Assembly: GCA_027028245.1 (NCBI GenBank)
Contig: JALVJO010000011.1
Span: forward strand, 1-45,935
Direction of reading: 5' to 3'
DNA: 45,935 bases
From: Deltaproteobacteria bacterium
GTDB lineage: Bacteria; Desulfobacterota; Dissulfuribacteria; Dissulfuribacterales; QOAL01
Made by a program: the position numbers and the translations under genes. Shown here piece after piece: positions 25,923 through 33,277 of the stretch. The notes beneath the pieces are model-generated. The model saw nothing but the letters and a program-made list of their open reading frames with translations, did no database searches and was not told where the DNA came from. The first letter of the stretch is position 1. The number at the start of each line of letters is the position of its first letter.

Positions 25923-26183
25923 TCAGCCGTTTTTGTCCGCCTCAAGCCTTAAAGCTTCCATTATGCGTTTTTCTTCTGCTTCCTTGGCCAGCTGGTCCAG
26001 GTTTTCAAATGTAACCTTGCCGGCAGCAATCTCCCTGAGGGCCTGGACAATTTCTTTGTTTTTGCTTTTGACCAGGGGAGGGGCCCCCTTTCGCAGCTGC
26101 TTTACCCTCTCTATGGTGAGATGAACCAGCATGAACCTGTTTGGTACCTTTTCTAGACAATCTTCAACTGTAACTCGAGCCAT
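25923..26183 (-). CDS. rpoZ: RNA polymerase omega subunit
   Basis: 86 residues from the ATG of [17 protein letters not shown], the standard omega N-terminus. The start is fixed by CAGGAGGCACC; nine upstream in-frame codons are ignored. Omega helps assemble RNA polymerase around the beta-prime subunit. It is the first gene of the minus-strand housekeeping run and has its own promoter upstream. Confidence 0.94.
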   Translation of the reverse strand: MARVTVEDCLEKVPNRFMLVHLTIERVKQLRKGAPPLVKSKNKEIVQALREIAAGKVTFENLDQLAKEAEEKRIMEALRLEADKNG

Positions 26184-26227
26184 GGTGCCTCCTGGAAAGA
26201 CTTGATCCAATCAATAGAATCATTAAA

Positions 26228-26255
26228 TATATAATGCCTGTGCGGTTCTGTGCAA
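26228..26255 (-). promoter_or_regulatory. Promoter of the rpoZ-dnaJ-moaC run
   Basis: On the minus strand TTGCAC (26250-26255) and TATATA (26228-26233) are 16 bp apart, about 45 bp before the rpoZ start. This is a plausible sigma-70 promoter for the whole minus-strand run. Confidence 0.5.
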
Positions 26256-26330
26256 TCCTATTATTTTAAATGGTTCCTGGTTCAGGAGAAACTGGACCGC
26301 CTGGAGCCCTTCTATTCTTAATTATCGGCA

Positions 26331-26366
26331 AAATAAAAAGGCCCTGACACTGTTAATGCCAGGGCC
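26331..26366 (-). terminator. Rho-independent terminator of the putative small RNA
   Basis: GGCCCTG (26340-26346) pairs with CAGGGCC (26360-26366); on the minus strand the stem is followed by CTTTTTATTT, a proper U-tract. It points leftward and lies upstream of rpoZ, so it ends a transcript coming from the right. Confidence 0.7.
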
Positions 26367-26449
26367 CTGACAAGATGCCTTTTGGGCAGTTGTTTACTGG
26401 CTCCCTTTTCTGGATACGCTTCGAAGCCGTTTGCCTAGGCCTTCGAAGG
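26331..26449 (-). ncRNA. Putative small RNA with own promoter and terminator
   Basis: A ~119-nt minus-strand unit bounded by a good promoter (26456-26484) and a Rho-independent terminator. It contains no ribosome site followed by a sensible reading frame. Inside are two copies of the palindrome CTTCGAAG about 23 nt apart and further self-complementary blocks (CCTAGG, GGGAGCCAG/CTGCCC). I do not recognise it as 6S, SRP, tmRNA, RNase P or a known riboswitch. The class is unknown; the case rests on promoter and terminator geometry. Confidence 0.45.
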
Positions 26450-26455
26450 ATCTGA

Positions 26456-26484
26456 TAGATACCATTCTTGCAGCACAGCGTCAA
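26456..26484 (-). promoter_or_regulatory. Sigma-70 promoter of the putative small RNA
   Basis: On the minus strand TTGACG (26479-26484) and TATCTA (26456-26461) are exactly 17 bp apart. Predicted start near 26449. Only about 80 nt separate that start from the terminator stem. Confidence 0.6.
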
Positions 26485-26672
26485 GTAAAGGATGGATTTT
26501 TTTTCAGCGGAGGATTTTTTTGGTTTTCGAACCACTTCCTGGCAAGGGCGCTTTCCCACATCTTCCCGGATAGCCTGAACGTTTCCGGCGTCCAGGCCTT
26601 CCGCTCCTTTTCAGGAAAGATATGCGTCCTTTTCGACCGCAGGTTCAGGATAGTCACTTTAAGGCCTGCCAC
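26481..26672 (-). CDS. Small ORF of unknown function (weak)
   Basis: A 63-codon GTG-started frame, basic and with a natural-looking amino-acid mix (many Lys, Arg, Trp, Pro). It has no clear ribosome site and no family I recognise. Its stop codon lies inside the -35 box of the small-RNA promoter. It may be a small protein or chance. Confidence 0.22.
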   Translation of the reverse strand: MAGLKVTILNLRSKRTHIFPEKERKAWTPETFRLSGKMWESALARKWFENQKNPPLKKNPSFT

Positions 26673-26990
26673 GGGTTGCAGGTCCTAGCGGGTTTATGCT
26701 CTTGCTCACGCGCCTTCCAGGCATTTTCAGTCCCCCACCCCTGCACTTGGGAATTAATTTCACTTTCGGCAAAAAATCGTTATCATCTATATAGGAAGGA
26801 GGTAGCAAGTTCAGTAGGCGAAAGAAGGATGAAGATAGATATTCTTCACAATTGTAAGATGACTCGGAACTGCGCAAGGAAAGGCTTCAGTCACAAGGGA
26901 GAAAACGACAGCGGCAAAGATAGCAAATGTAGTCAAACTGAAATCAGGTTTCAGGAATAAAGAAAATTAAAAATGCACAAATGGTGAATA
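26673..26990. other. Intergenic stretch before the defence island
   Basis: No convincing gene. A possible promoter TTTCAC-N17-TATCAT (about 26757-26785, plus strand) is followed by AAGGAGGT without a start at the right distance. A 43-codon frame with four Cys at 26829-26960 starts shortly after GAAAGAAGG but resembles no known family. Confidence 0.4.
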
Positions 26991-28391
26991 ATGCATCTTA
27001 GAGAACTGAAAGACATTGTCGCCCAGGGCGAATCGGATACCGTGGAATTTAAGAAGTCCACGGGGCAGTTGCGTCGTGCCGGTGAAAGCCTTTGCGGCAT
27101 GCTCAACGGGAGCGGCGGCATGGTATTAATCGGGATCACGCCAGCGGGCCGGATTGTCGGGCAAGAAATAGCTGATAAGACCCTGCGTGAAGTCGCCTCC
27201 GTGTTGAACAAATTAGAGCCGCCCGCTGGCTTCAACCAGATTCGTGTTGAACTTGAAAGCGGCAAAGAAGTGCTGGTGCTGAAGGTGATTCCCAACCCGG
27301 AGCTTCGACCATATGTATTTGATGGCCGCCCTTATCAACGCGTAGGTTCCACAACATCGGTTATGCCCCAGGAAACATATCAGCGTCTATTGACCGAAAG
27401 AGCGCATGGCCGGACGCGTTGGGAAAACCAGATAGCGGACGGATATGGTATTTCTGAACTCGATGGCGAGGAAATTCTTCGCACAGTAAGGCTCGGTATC
27501 GCAGCCGGACGTCTTCCTGAGTCCACTGGTGGTGATATCGCCGACATCCTGTCCCGCTTTGAACTGCTCAAGAAGAGCGACCTGATCAATGCCGCGATCG
27601 TCCTTTTCGGAACACGCTTCATGCCAGATTATCCGCAGTGTCAATTGCGCATGGCACGCTTTCGCGGCGTGGACAAATCGGAATTCCTCGATCAGCGCCA
27701 ACTTGAAGGACACGCTTTTCATCTGCTTGAAGAGGCGATGCTTTTCCTGCGGCGTCACCTGCCGGTGGCAGGCCGCGTAGTGCCTGGATTGTTTGAACGT
27801 GAAGATGAACCCCTTTTCCCTCTGGAAGCCTTGCGGGAGGCTCTGGTCAACGCCTTTTGCCATCGTGATTACTCAATCATCGGCGGTGCAGTGAGTCTTG
27901 CTATCTACGACGACCGTCTGGAAATATGGAGCGATGGAGCGCTTCCCTTTGGCCTGAAGCCGGAAGATCTCAAGCGCGAACATTCATCCAGGCCCCGCAA
28001 TCCCCTTGTTGCCAACGTGTTTTATCTGCGAGGCGTTATTGAACGTTGGGGCCGGGGCACCCAGAAAATCGTGGAATTGTGCGTCAAGGCCGGTCATCCA
28101 GAACCTGAATTCGGCGAGCAGGCCGGCAGCGTCTGGGTGCGCTTTCTGCCCAGCGGCTACATCGCGCCCCATCGAGTGGCGCATGACTTGACGGACCGGC
28201 AGAGGGAATTGCTGCAGGTTCTTGCCAGTTCCCATCACATGGCCTTTCGGGATATCAGACAGGCGATTAAAAATCCGCCCCCGGACAGGTCTTTGAGAGA
28301 AGACTTGCTCCACCTTAAACGACTGGGGTTAATCACATCGGAAGGCTTCGGTCGGGGAGCAGTCTGGCGTCTTTTCCGCAAGAATATCTAA
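26991..28391 (+). CDS. AlbA_2/Schlafen-fold ATP-binding protein with winged helix
   Basis: 466 residues. About 1-130 is an AlbA_2 (Schlafen-fold) domain with ESDTVEFKKS and the Gly-rich NGSGGMVLIGI motif. About 265-390 is a GHKL-type ATPase_c_4 domain (LREALVNAFCHRDY, IYDDRLEIWSDG, GRGTQKIVE). About 395-466 is a winged helix (LTDRQRELLQVLASS). Such proteins are often called RecG-like or transcriptional regulators and are frequent in type I restriction and other defence loci; some act as regulators, some may act on nucleic acid. It looks intact and has a weak ribosome site. The tandem repeats begin at its stop codon. Confidence 0.85.
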   Translation: MHLRELKDIVAQGESDTVEFKKSTGQLRRAGESLCGMLNGSGGMVLIGITPAGRIVGQEIADKTLREVASVLNKLEPPAGFNQIRVELESGKEVLVLKVIPNPELRPYVFDGRPYQRVGSTTSVMPQETYQRLLTERAHGRTRWENQIADGYGISELDGEEILRTVRLGIAAGRLPESTGGDIADILSRFELLKKSDLINAAIVLFGTRFMPDYPQCQLRMARFRGVDKSEFLDQRQLEGHAFHLLEEAMLFLRRHLPVAGRVVPGLFEREDEPLFPLEALREALVNAFCHRDYSIIGGAVSLAIYDDRLEIWSDGALPFGLKPEDLKREHSSRPRNPLVANVFYLRGVIERWGRGTQKIVELCVKAGHPEPEFGEQAGSVWVRFLPSGYIAPHRVAHDLTDRQRELLQVLASSHHMAFRDIRQAIKNPPPDRSLREDLLHLKRLGLITSEGFGRGAVWRLFRKNI

Positions 28392-28431
28392 TAAGGCAAG
28401 AATAAGGCAAGAATAAGGCAAGAATAAGGCA
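28390..28431 (+). repeat. 11-bp tandem repeat, nearly four copies
   Basis: AATAAGGCAAG is repeated head to tail, the fourth copy ending AATAAGGCAGC. The first copy overlaps the stop codon of the AlbA_2-type gene. As the unit is not a multiple of three and brings stop codons, loss or gain of copies would change which frame continues. This looks like slippage. Confidence 0.85.
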
Positions 28432-28568
28432 GCTTGATTAATGAATCCGTCCGCAACTCAAGAGAAAGCTCTCGTGAAGTCGCTAAAAAAGACCGGGGTG
28501 GAGTCAAGGCGATGATTGATAAATATCCAAGCTATTTTCAGGAGCGAATGAATGATATTTTCGGCTAA
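28431..28568 (+). pseudogene. Start-less coding remnant, 45 codons, unknown family
   Basis: This frame has a protein-like composition (INESVRNSRESSREVAKKD near the start, PSYFQERMNDIFG at the end) but no start codon near its beginning; a stop from the tandem repeat precedes it. It looks like the C-terminal end of a gene whose front was lost. Its stop TAA lies inside the attC-like element that follows. I do not recognise the family. Confidence 0.35.
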
Positions 28569-28634
28569 CGAATAAAGTTAGATTGTGAAAGCGACGGTAA
28601 ATGAGCGAGCCACAATCTGAACCGTTTGTTGGGG
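28563..28634. repeat. 72-bp imperfect inverted repeat resembling an integron attC site
   Basis: The arms begin GGCTAAC (28563-28569) and end GTTGGGG (28628-28634), with a perfect inner stem AGATTGTG (28580-28587)/CACAATCT (28611-28618). Reading on the minus strand gives CCCAACAAACGG ... TTCGTTAGCC, the general R''-L''...L'-R' plan of attC recombination sites. Each end has one mismatch to RYYYAAC/GTTRRRY. A coding remnant ends within it, as cassette genes commonly do. No integrase or second site is in the window, so this would be a lone site. It could also be the end of another mobile element. Confidence 0.35.
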
Positions 28635-28814
28635 AAGCCCTACTTTTTATAGAAAAAAACCTTTTTGGTGATCTGGGGTTTTTGATCAGAAGAAATATTT
28701 TTGAGACTTTTTGATAGCTTGGTAATAGTTTTTTTGAGGTAGTTTCTTTAGGTTTTTGTGGCATTTTAGGCAAAACTTTCATGTTTAGGGCGCAAATTAC
28801 CTTTGCCGGTGTCT

Positions 28815-29000
28815 TTAAGTGATTTCCGGATTGAAAGTAATATGTTGCGTATAGTTACATAGCCGTTCTCCTGAATTACTCATGTACAGGAGGTAGTTTG
28901 TCTTGGCCGAGGCCATGGTTTGAACGATTTTCATGGCTTTTCCGCAGGCAGGGCAGGTTATTTTTGGCCTTGTCTTTTGTTCAACAACATTATGGGCTTG
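28815..29000 (-). pseudogene. C-terminal tail of a transposase-like protein
   Basis: An open minus-strand frame without a start, about 60 codons, reading FGHLWNQAHNVVEQ then ITCPACGKAMKIVQTM and ending FNPEIT. A CPxCG zinc-knuckle followed by MKI near the C-terminus is typical of IS91/IS801-type transposases, but the match is from memory. It meets the hsdS remnant head on near 29000-29045, which suggests that a mobile element entered the hsdS gene. Confidence 0.4.
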
Positions 29001-29044
29001 GTTCCAGAGGTGCCCAAATTTAAAGCAACTATCTGCTATTTTTT

Positions 29045-29288
29045 TATGTACACGATTGACCTAAGAAATCTTTCGAAGGTAGGCCCTGTTCCCTTTATAC
29101 GGCAATCAGTTGTGAGAAAACAGAAGATTCCCTTTTCCACCCTCACCGAACAGCGCCGTATTGTGGCGCGGCTGGAGGCGATAGAGGAGCAGGTGCAGGC
29201 GTTGAAGAAAGCCCAGGAAGACACCGAAGGCCACCTAAAAAAACTGGAAGACTCCATCCTGAACAAGGCATTTCTGGGGGAGTTGTAA
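29045..29288 (+). pseudogene. hsdS: 3' remnant of a type I restriction specificity gene
   Basis: About 80 codons matching the end of HsdS: IPFSTLTEQRRIVARLEAIE, a coiled-coil helix, then the ending SILNKAFLGEL. This helix separates target-recognition domains and contacts the methylase. The target-recognition domains themselves are gone; a 122-codon frame open from 28920 joins unrelated sequence to this tail. The next gene starts 1 bp after its stop, so that gene was probably part of the same operon as the restriction system. Confidence 0.75.
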
Positions 29289-29289
29289 C

Positions 29290-32200
29290 ATGGAGCCCCA
29301 GCAACCGAGGTCCTCGGTCTTTCGATTTTCAGATCCTCGCCAGCAGCGAATCTACGAGGAATTGAAGGAGGTTGTTGGCCCGGGTCCTGCTGCGTTCTTC
29401 CACGATGCCTGTTGGCTTATGACCTATCCTGAGACACTTCACACCACAGCGCACTTGGTGGCTCATCTCCTTCGTGAACTCGAGAGTACAATTCGTGCCG
29501 TATTTAAACCAGTTGCCGAAGGTGTATCGCAGTGGACAAATGGCTCAGGATCACAAAAGGATCAAATCAAGTCGATTTTAGCTGCACTCAATATTGATGA
29601 GAAAGCATCTGAAGCAAAGGCATGGTTTGAGCTAGCGGACCGGCTCCACGGTCTAGCGCATCGGCGAGGACTCGATGCGCCCAGGCAGATGGTGGAAATA
29701 GAGCCTTTATGGAATCAGATACAAAACCTGCTTGATATCATTCTGGTGGCTCTACGCGAGCACTTCATTACTTGGATCGGGATTCTGGACGAACTTTTGA
29801 CAAAGCCGCAGCCCATCAAAACAGATCTTAAACAGCTCGCCCAGGAGATCCCAAACAACCAAGTAACGCGGCAATACTTTTTTGAGCGTCTCCAGTTTCC
29901 CGAGTGGCTGGAGCCATTGCGAGCAAAAGGCTTTTTCCAGAACCCACTATGGCCTGAGGCACGTTACCTGGCACGGATGGCCAAGCACAAGTCAAATCTC
30001 GTAGCCGAAATCATCCAGGAGATGGAGGACACCGAAAATGACTCAGTGATCTCGGACCTCGTAGATGCTTTGCTTGCTATGCCGCAGGAAGTTTCTACGA
30101 CGCTCGTGGAGGAGGTCGCACGCTGGGCAAAGTCTCCTTATCTGCTATTGCCGGAGAAACTGGGCCAATTGCTTGCTCATTGGGCGAAGGGTGGTGGTAT
30201 CGAAGAGGCGTTGCGCGTTTCGCGTGTGTTACTTGACGTTCTGCCAGATGACCGCCGTATGGAGTTCGGACCCGACGAGGTATATCGCCTTCCTCCAGAA
30301 CCTCGAGCACGCTTTGACGTCTGGCATTATGAGCAGATTCTTAAGGAGCATTACCCAGACTTTGTGCGGGAGGCCGGGTTGATTGCCCTGGAATTGCTTT
30401 GCGATCTGCTGGAGAAGGCCATAACCTATTCCAGGCACCATGACGATGATGACCATGGGCCCTTAGATCATTCCTATATCTGGCGACCTGCGATTGAGGA
30501 GCATTCCCAGAACCTTGGTGACACAATCAAGGACTCTTTAGTCTCTGCGGTTCGCGATGCAGCAGAGCTTCTGGTCCGCTCCAAACGAGCCACTGTTGAG
30601 GAGGTCGTGAACGCCCTCGAACGCAGGCGCTGGAAGGTCTTCCAGCGCTTCGCACTCCATATTCTCAGAATATTTTCGAGCCGGGCAGGGGAACTAGCGG
30701 CCTTAAGGCTCACTGACCGATCGCTGTTCGAGGATGTGTGTCTTCGGCACGAGTATGTGTTGCTACTGAGGGAGCATTTTTCACGTCTCACCCTGGAAGA
30801 CCAGAGTAGAATCCTCGGATGGGTTGAAGACGGACCTGAAGTGAATAAATGGAAGCAATGGAGAGAAAGTGAGACGGGCTCTCTTCCCTCGGATGAAGAT
30901 GCGGCCTGCTACCAGGAGAACTGGCAGCGGGACTGGCTGGCCAGGATCGGGTCTGAGAACCTGCCCGGAGAATGGCAGAAACGTTATCGAGAACTCGTTG
31001 AAAAACACGGCGAACCAGAGCATCCAGAGTTTTCGTCGTACACGGAAGGCGGTTGGGCGGGACCCACGAGCCCCAAGACAGCCGATGAGCTCAAGGCAAT
31101 GTCAGTCACGGAGATCGTGGAATTTCTCAAGAGGTGGAAGCCTCTGGAGAACGTTTTCGGGGAACCTTCTCCAGAGGGCCTTGGCCGTTTGCTCTCGTCT
31201 GTTGTCGCCGATGATCCTAGACGTTTTGCCATTGAAGCAAAAGTATTTCAGGGGCTGGATCCGACTTACGTCCGTGCTGTCATGTCCGGCCTCAGAGAGG
31301 CTGTGAAACAAGAAAGGGCTTTTGATTGGGGGCCGGTTTTGGATCTCTGCGACTGGGTACTATTATCACAGCCGCGGGAGATTGAGGGCCGGAAAGTACA
31401 AGAAATGGTCGCCGATCAGGACTGGGGCTGGACGCGCAAGGCGATTGCCGATCTCCTTTCAATTGGGTTTGAAAACCGCCGGAGTTGCATCCCCATCGGC
31501 TTCCGTCATAAGGTTTGGAACATTTTGAAACCGCTGACCGATGATCCCGATCCGACGCCAGAACAAGAACAACGCTACGGCGGCTCCGACATGGACACTG
31601 CCACCCTGTCAATCAACACTACCCGTGGCCAGGCCATGCACGCGGTTGTCCTATATGCATTGTGGGTGAGACGTCATCTGGAAAAAAAGCTGAATCCGGA
31701 AGTTCGGCTTCAAAAGGGATTTCACCAGATGCCTGAGGTGCGTGAGGTATTAGAAATGCACTTGGATCCGGCACGAGAACCCTCATTAGCTATCCGTACG
31801 GTGTATGGGAGGTGGTTCCCATGGCTCGCTTTTCTCGACCCAGATTGGACACATACCCATACAGCAAGAATCTTTCCACAAGACGTAGAAAGCGAGGCTT
31901 TCTTTGAAGCCTCCTGGAGCACCTATCTTAGGTTTTGCATAGCCTATGATGATGTATGGGATATGCTTAAACCATATTACCGCTTGGCTGCGGATCGGCT
32001 GGCCATCCAGGGTGACGACGAATGGCAGCTCGCTTACCCTAATAAAAAACTGGCCGAGCATCTCATGGTTTTTTACTGGCGCGGGAAAATTTCGTTAGAC
32101 GACTCAATTTTTTCAACCTTTTGGCAAAACGCGGCTGATGGCCTTCGAACTCATGCCATCTCATTCATTGGACGCTCTCTGAAGCAGACAAATGGTGATA

Positions 32201-32646
32201 TTTCAGCAGAAATCTTAGATCGGCTGAAGAGGCTGTGGAAATGGCGTCTTGCCGCCGCCAAAAAGGCTCGACGATTCTCTGCTTTCGAAAAGGAAATAGC
32301 CGCCTTAGGCTGGTGGTTTGTATCCAAGAAGTTTGACGTTGGCTGGGCCATTTCACAACTCTCTGAGTCGCTTAAACTCGTTCATAAGACAGACCCTAAT
32401 TATTTAGTGCTGGAGCAACTTACTATAATAGTGCAGACCCTTCCGTTGGAATCAGTTGTGTGTCTGAGAATGATTGCAGAAGGGGACCATGAGGGCTGGA
32501 CAATCTCTCGTAGTCGCGATCATGTACGGAGGATTTTAGAGGTGGGGTTGCAGCATCCCAGCGCCGCAGATGAGGCAGAACGGGTGATTCACTATCTTGG
32601 CAGCCGTGGATTCCTCGAATTTCGAAATTTGTTGGAGATCAAATGA
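29290..32646 (+). CDS. 1118-residue protein of unknown function in defence island
   Basis: A long intact gene, start fixed by GGGGGAG and by its tight link (1 bp) to the hsdS tail. No signal peptide, membrane segment, P-loop or helicase motif is visible. The protein appears mostly helical, rich in Trp, Leu, Glu and Arg, and may be built of helical repeats. Near the N-terminus a helix (THHAHL-like, HTTAHLVAHLLRELESTIR at 51-69) is followed by RLHGLAH (118-124), which fits the Rx4-6H motif of HEPN ribonucleases; that link is a guess. Other features include an acidic stretch with four Asp-His-rich residues (near 388-396). It continues in the same frame past its TGA into the pglZ remnant. It is the only undamaged large gene between relics of type I restriction and BREX genes, which suggests a role in phage defence. 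I do not recognise the family. Confidence 0.75.
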   Translation: MEPQQPRSSVFRFSDPRQQRIYEELKEVVGPGPAAFFHDACWLMTYPETLHTTAHLVAHLLRELESTIRAVFKPVAEGVSQWTNGSGSQKDQIKSILAALNIDEKASEAKAWFELADRLHGLAHRRGLDAPRQMVEIEPLWNQIQNLLDIILVALREHFITWIGILDELLTKPQPIKTDLKQLAQEIPNNQVTRQYFFERLQFPEWLEPLRAKGFFQNPLWPEARYLARMAKHKSNLVAEIIQEMEDTENDSVISDLVDALLAMPQEVSTTLVEEVARWAKSPYLLLPEKLGQLLAHWAKGGGIEEALRVSRVLLDVLPDDRRMEFGPDEVYRLPPEPRARFDVWHYEQILKEHYPDFVREAGLIALELLCDLLEKAITYSRHHDDDDHGPLDHSYIWRPAIEEHSQNLGDTIKDSLVSAVRDAAELLVRSKRATVEEVVNALERRRWKVFQRFALHILRIFSSRAGELAALRLTDRSLFEDVCLRHEYVLLLREHFSRLTLEDQSRILGWVEDGPEVNKWKQWRESETGSLPSDEDAACYQENWQRDWLARIGSENLPGEWQKRYRELVEKHGEPEHPEFSSYTEGGWAGPTSPKTADELKAMSVTEIVEFLKRWKPLENVFGEPSPEGLGRLLSSVVADDPRRFAIEAKVFQGLDPTYVRAVMSGLREAVKQERAFDWGPVLDLCDWVLLSQPREIEGRKVQEMVADQDWGWTRKAIADLLSIGFENRRSCIPIGFRHKVWNILKPLTDDPDPTPEQEQRYGGSDMDTATLSINTTRGQAMHAVVLYALWVRRHLEKKLNPEVRLQKGFHQMPEVREVLEMHLDPAREPSLAIRTVYGRWFPWLAFLDPDWTHTHTARIFPQDVESEAFFEASWSTYLRFCIAYDDVWDMLKPYYRLAADRLAIQGDDEWQLAYPNKKLAEHLMVFYWRGKISLDDSIFSTFWQNAADGLRTHAISFIGRSLKQTNGDISAEILDRLKRLWKWRLAAAKKARRFSAFEKEIAALGWWFVSKKFDVGWAISQLSESLKLVHKTDPNYLVLEQLTIIVQTLPLESVVCLRMIAEGDHEGWTISRSRDHVRRILEVGLQHPSAADEAERVIHYLGSRGFLEFRNLLEIK

Positions 32647-33062
32647 AGTGTTCACGAACTAAATTCAAACATGCACAACCAGGTTCGGCAACGGACAGGG
32701 CAGACATACATGGCAAACCTCATCGACCTGTTGCTGGACAACGGGTTCGGTGTGTTCCTGACTTCAGACCACGGGAACATTGAGGCAACTGGCTGGGTCG
32801 GTCTGCTGAAGGCTCAGTTGCAGATTTGCGCGGCGAGTGCGTTCGGATTTATTCTGATTCTCTTTTGCGCGGTCAAGTTAAGGGCCGATTCCCGCACGCC
32901 ATCGAATGGCCGCCCATAGGTCTTCCGGAAGACTATCTGCCCTTGCTCGCGCCGGCCCGCTCTGTATTCGTTCCCGAGGGACGGCACCTTGTAAGTCATG
33001 GTGGAGTCTCTCTCGAAGAGCTCATCGTCCCTCTTGTTCAAATCGAAAGGAGGGATACATGA
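32647..33062 (+). pseudogene. pglZ: Frameshifted 3' remnant of a pglZ (BREX) gene
   Basis: About 138 codons matching the C-terminal end of PglZ, the alkaline-phosphatase-fold protein of BREX and related defence systems. Frame 1 reads VHELNSN, NLIDLLLDNGF and LTSDHGNIEATG, the last holding a metal-binding Asp-His. A single missing G near 32796-32799 shifts the reading, and frame 3 continues with RGECVRIYSDS, GLPEDYLPLLAPAR, HGGVSLEELIVPLVQIERR. Full PglZ proteins have some 600-850 residues, so most of the front is missing; similarity begins immediately after the stop of the 1118-residue gene. Its stop overlaps the next start as ATGA. Confidence 0.8.
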
Positions 33063-33277
33063 AAGAACGAAAAGCACAGAGCGGTTTCAGCCAACGTATC
33101 CGGCTTGAGTGGTTTGAAAAGACAGCCAATTTGATATTGGCCGGGAATGACAAAACCGCTGTCAACGATTCGCTGCAGGACATGCTGAAAGACAAGATCT
33201 CAGTTGGCGGTAAAGCGGTTCGGGGCAATAGAGAAAATTTACTTCTGCGTCTTCAGCGTTTCAGATTAGCCACTTAA
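33059..33277 (+). pseudogene. BrxA-like (DUF1819) N-terminal fragment
   Basis: 72 codons, start coupled to the pglZ stop by ATGA and preceded by AGGAGG. It reads SGFSQRIRLEWFEKTANLIL, then LKDKISVGGKAVRGNREN. This resembles the beginning of the BrxA-like protein that follows pglZ in type 3 BREX loci; the match is from memory. BrxA proteins have around 200 residues, so it seems cut short. Its last 17 bp overlap the 3' end of the transporter gene, which suggests that the island's right junction lies here. Confidence 0.45.

Noticed and set aside
26331-26760. tmRNA, RNase P RNA, 6S or SRP RNA on the minus strand
   Set aside because: None of the hallmark sequences I know for these RNAs is visible in this stretch.
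28390-28431. CRISPR array
   Set aside because: The repeat unit is 11 bp with no spacers.
28504-28782. 92-codon minus-strand frame
   Set aside because: Lys/Ser-rich translation of AT-rich DNA that runs through the attC-like element and the coding remnant; no domain.
32644-32646. TGA between the 1118-residue gene and the pglZ remnant read as selenocysteine
   Set aside because: The frame does continue, but the two sides are different proteins and the downstream part is frameshifted; it is a plain stop at a junction.
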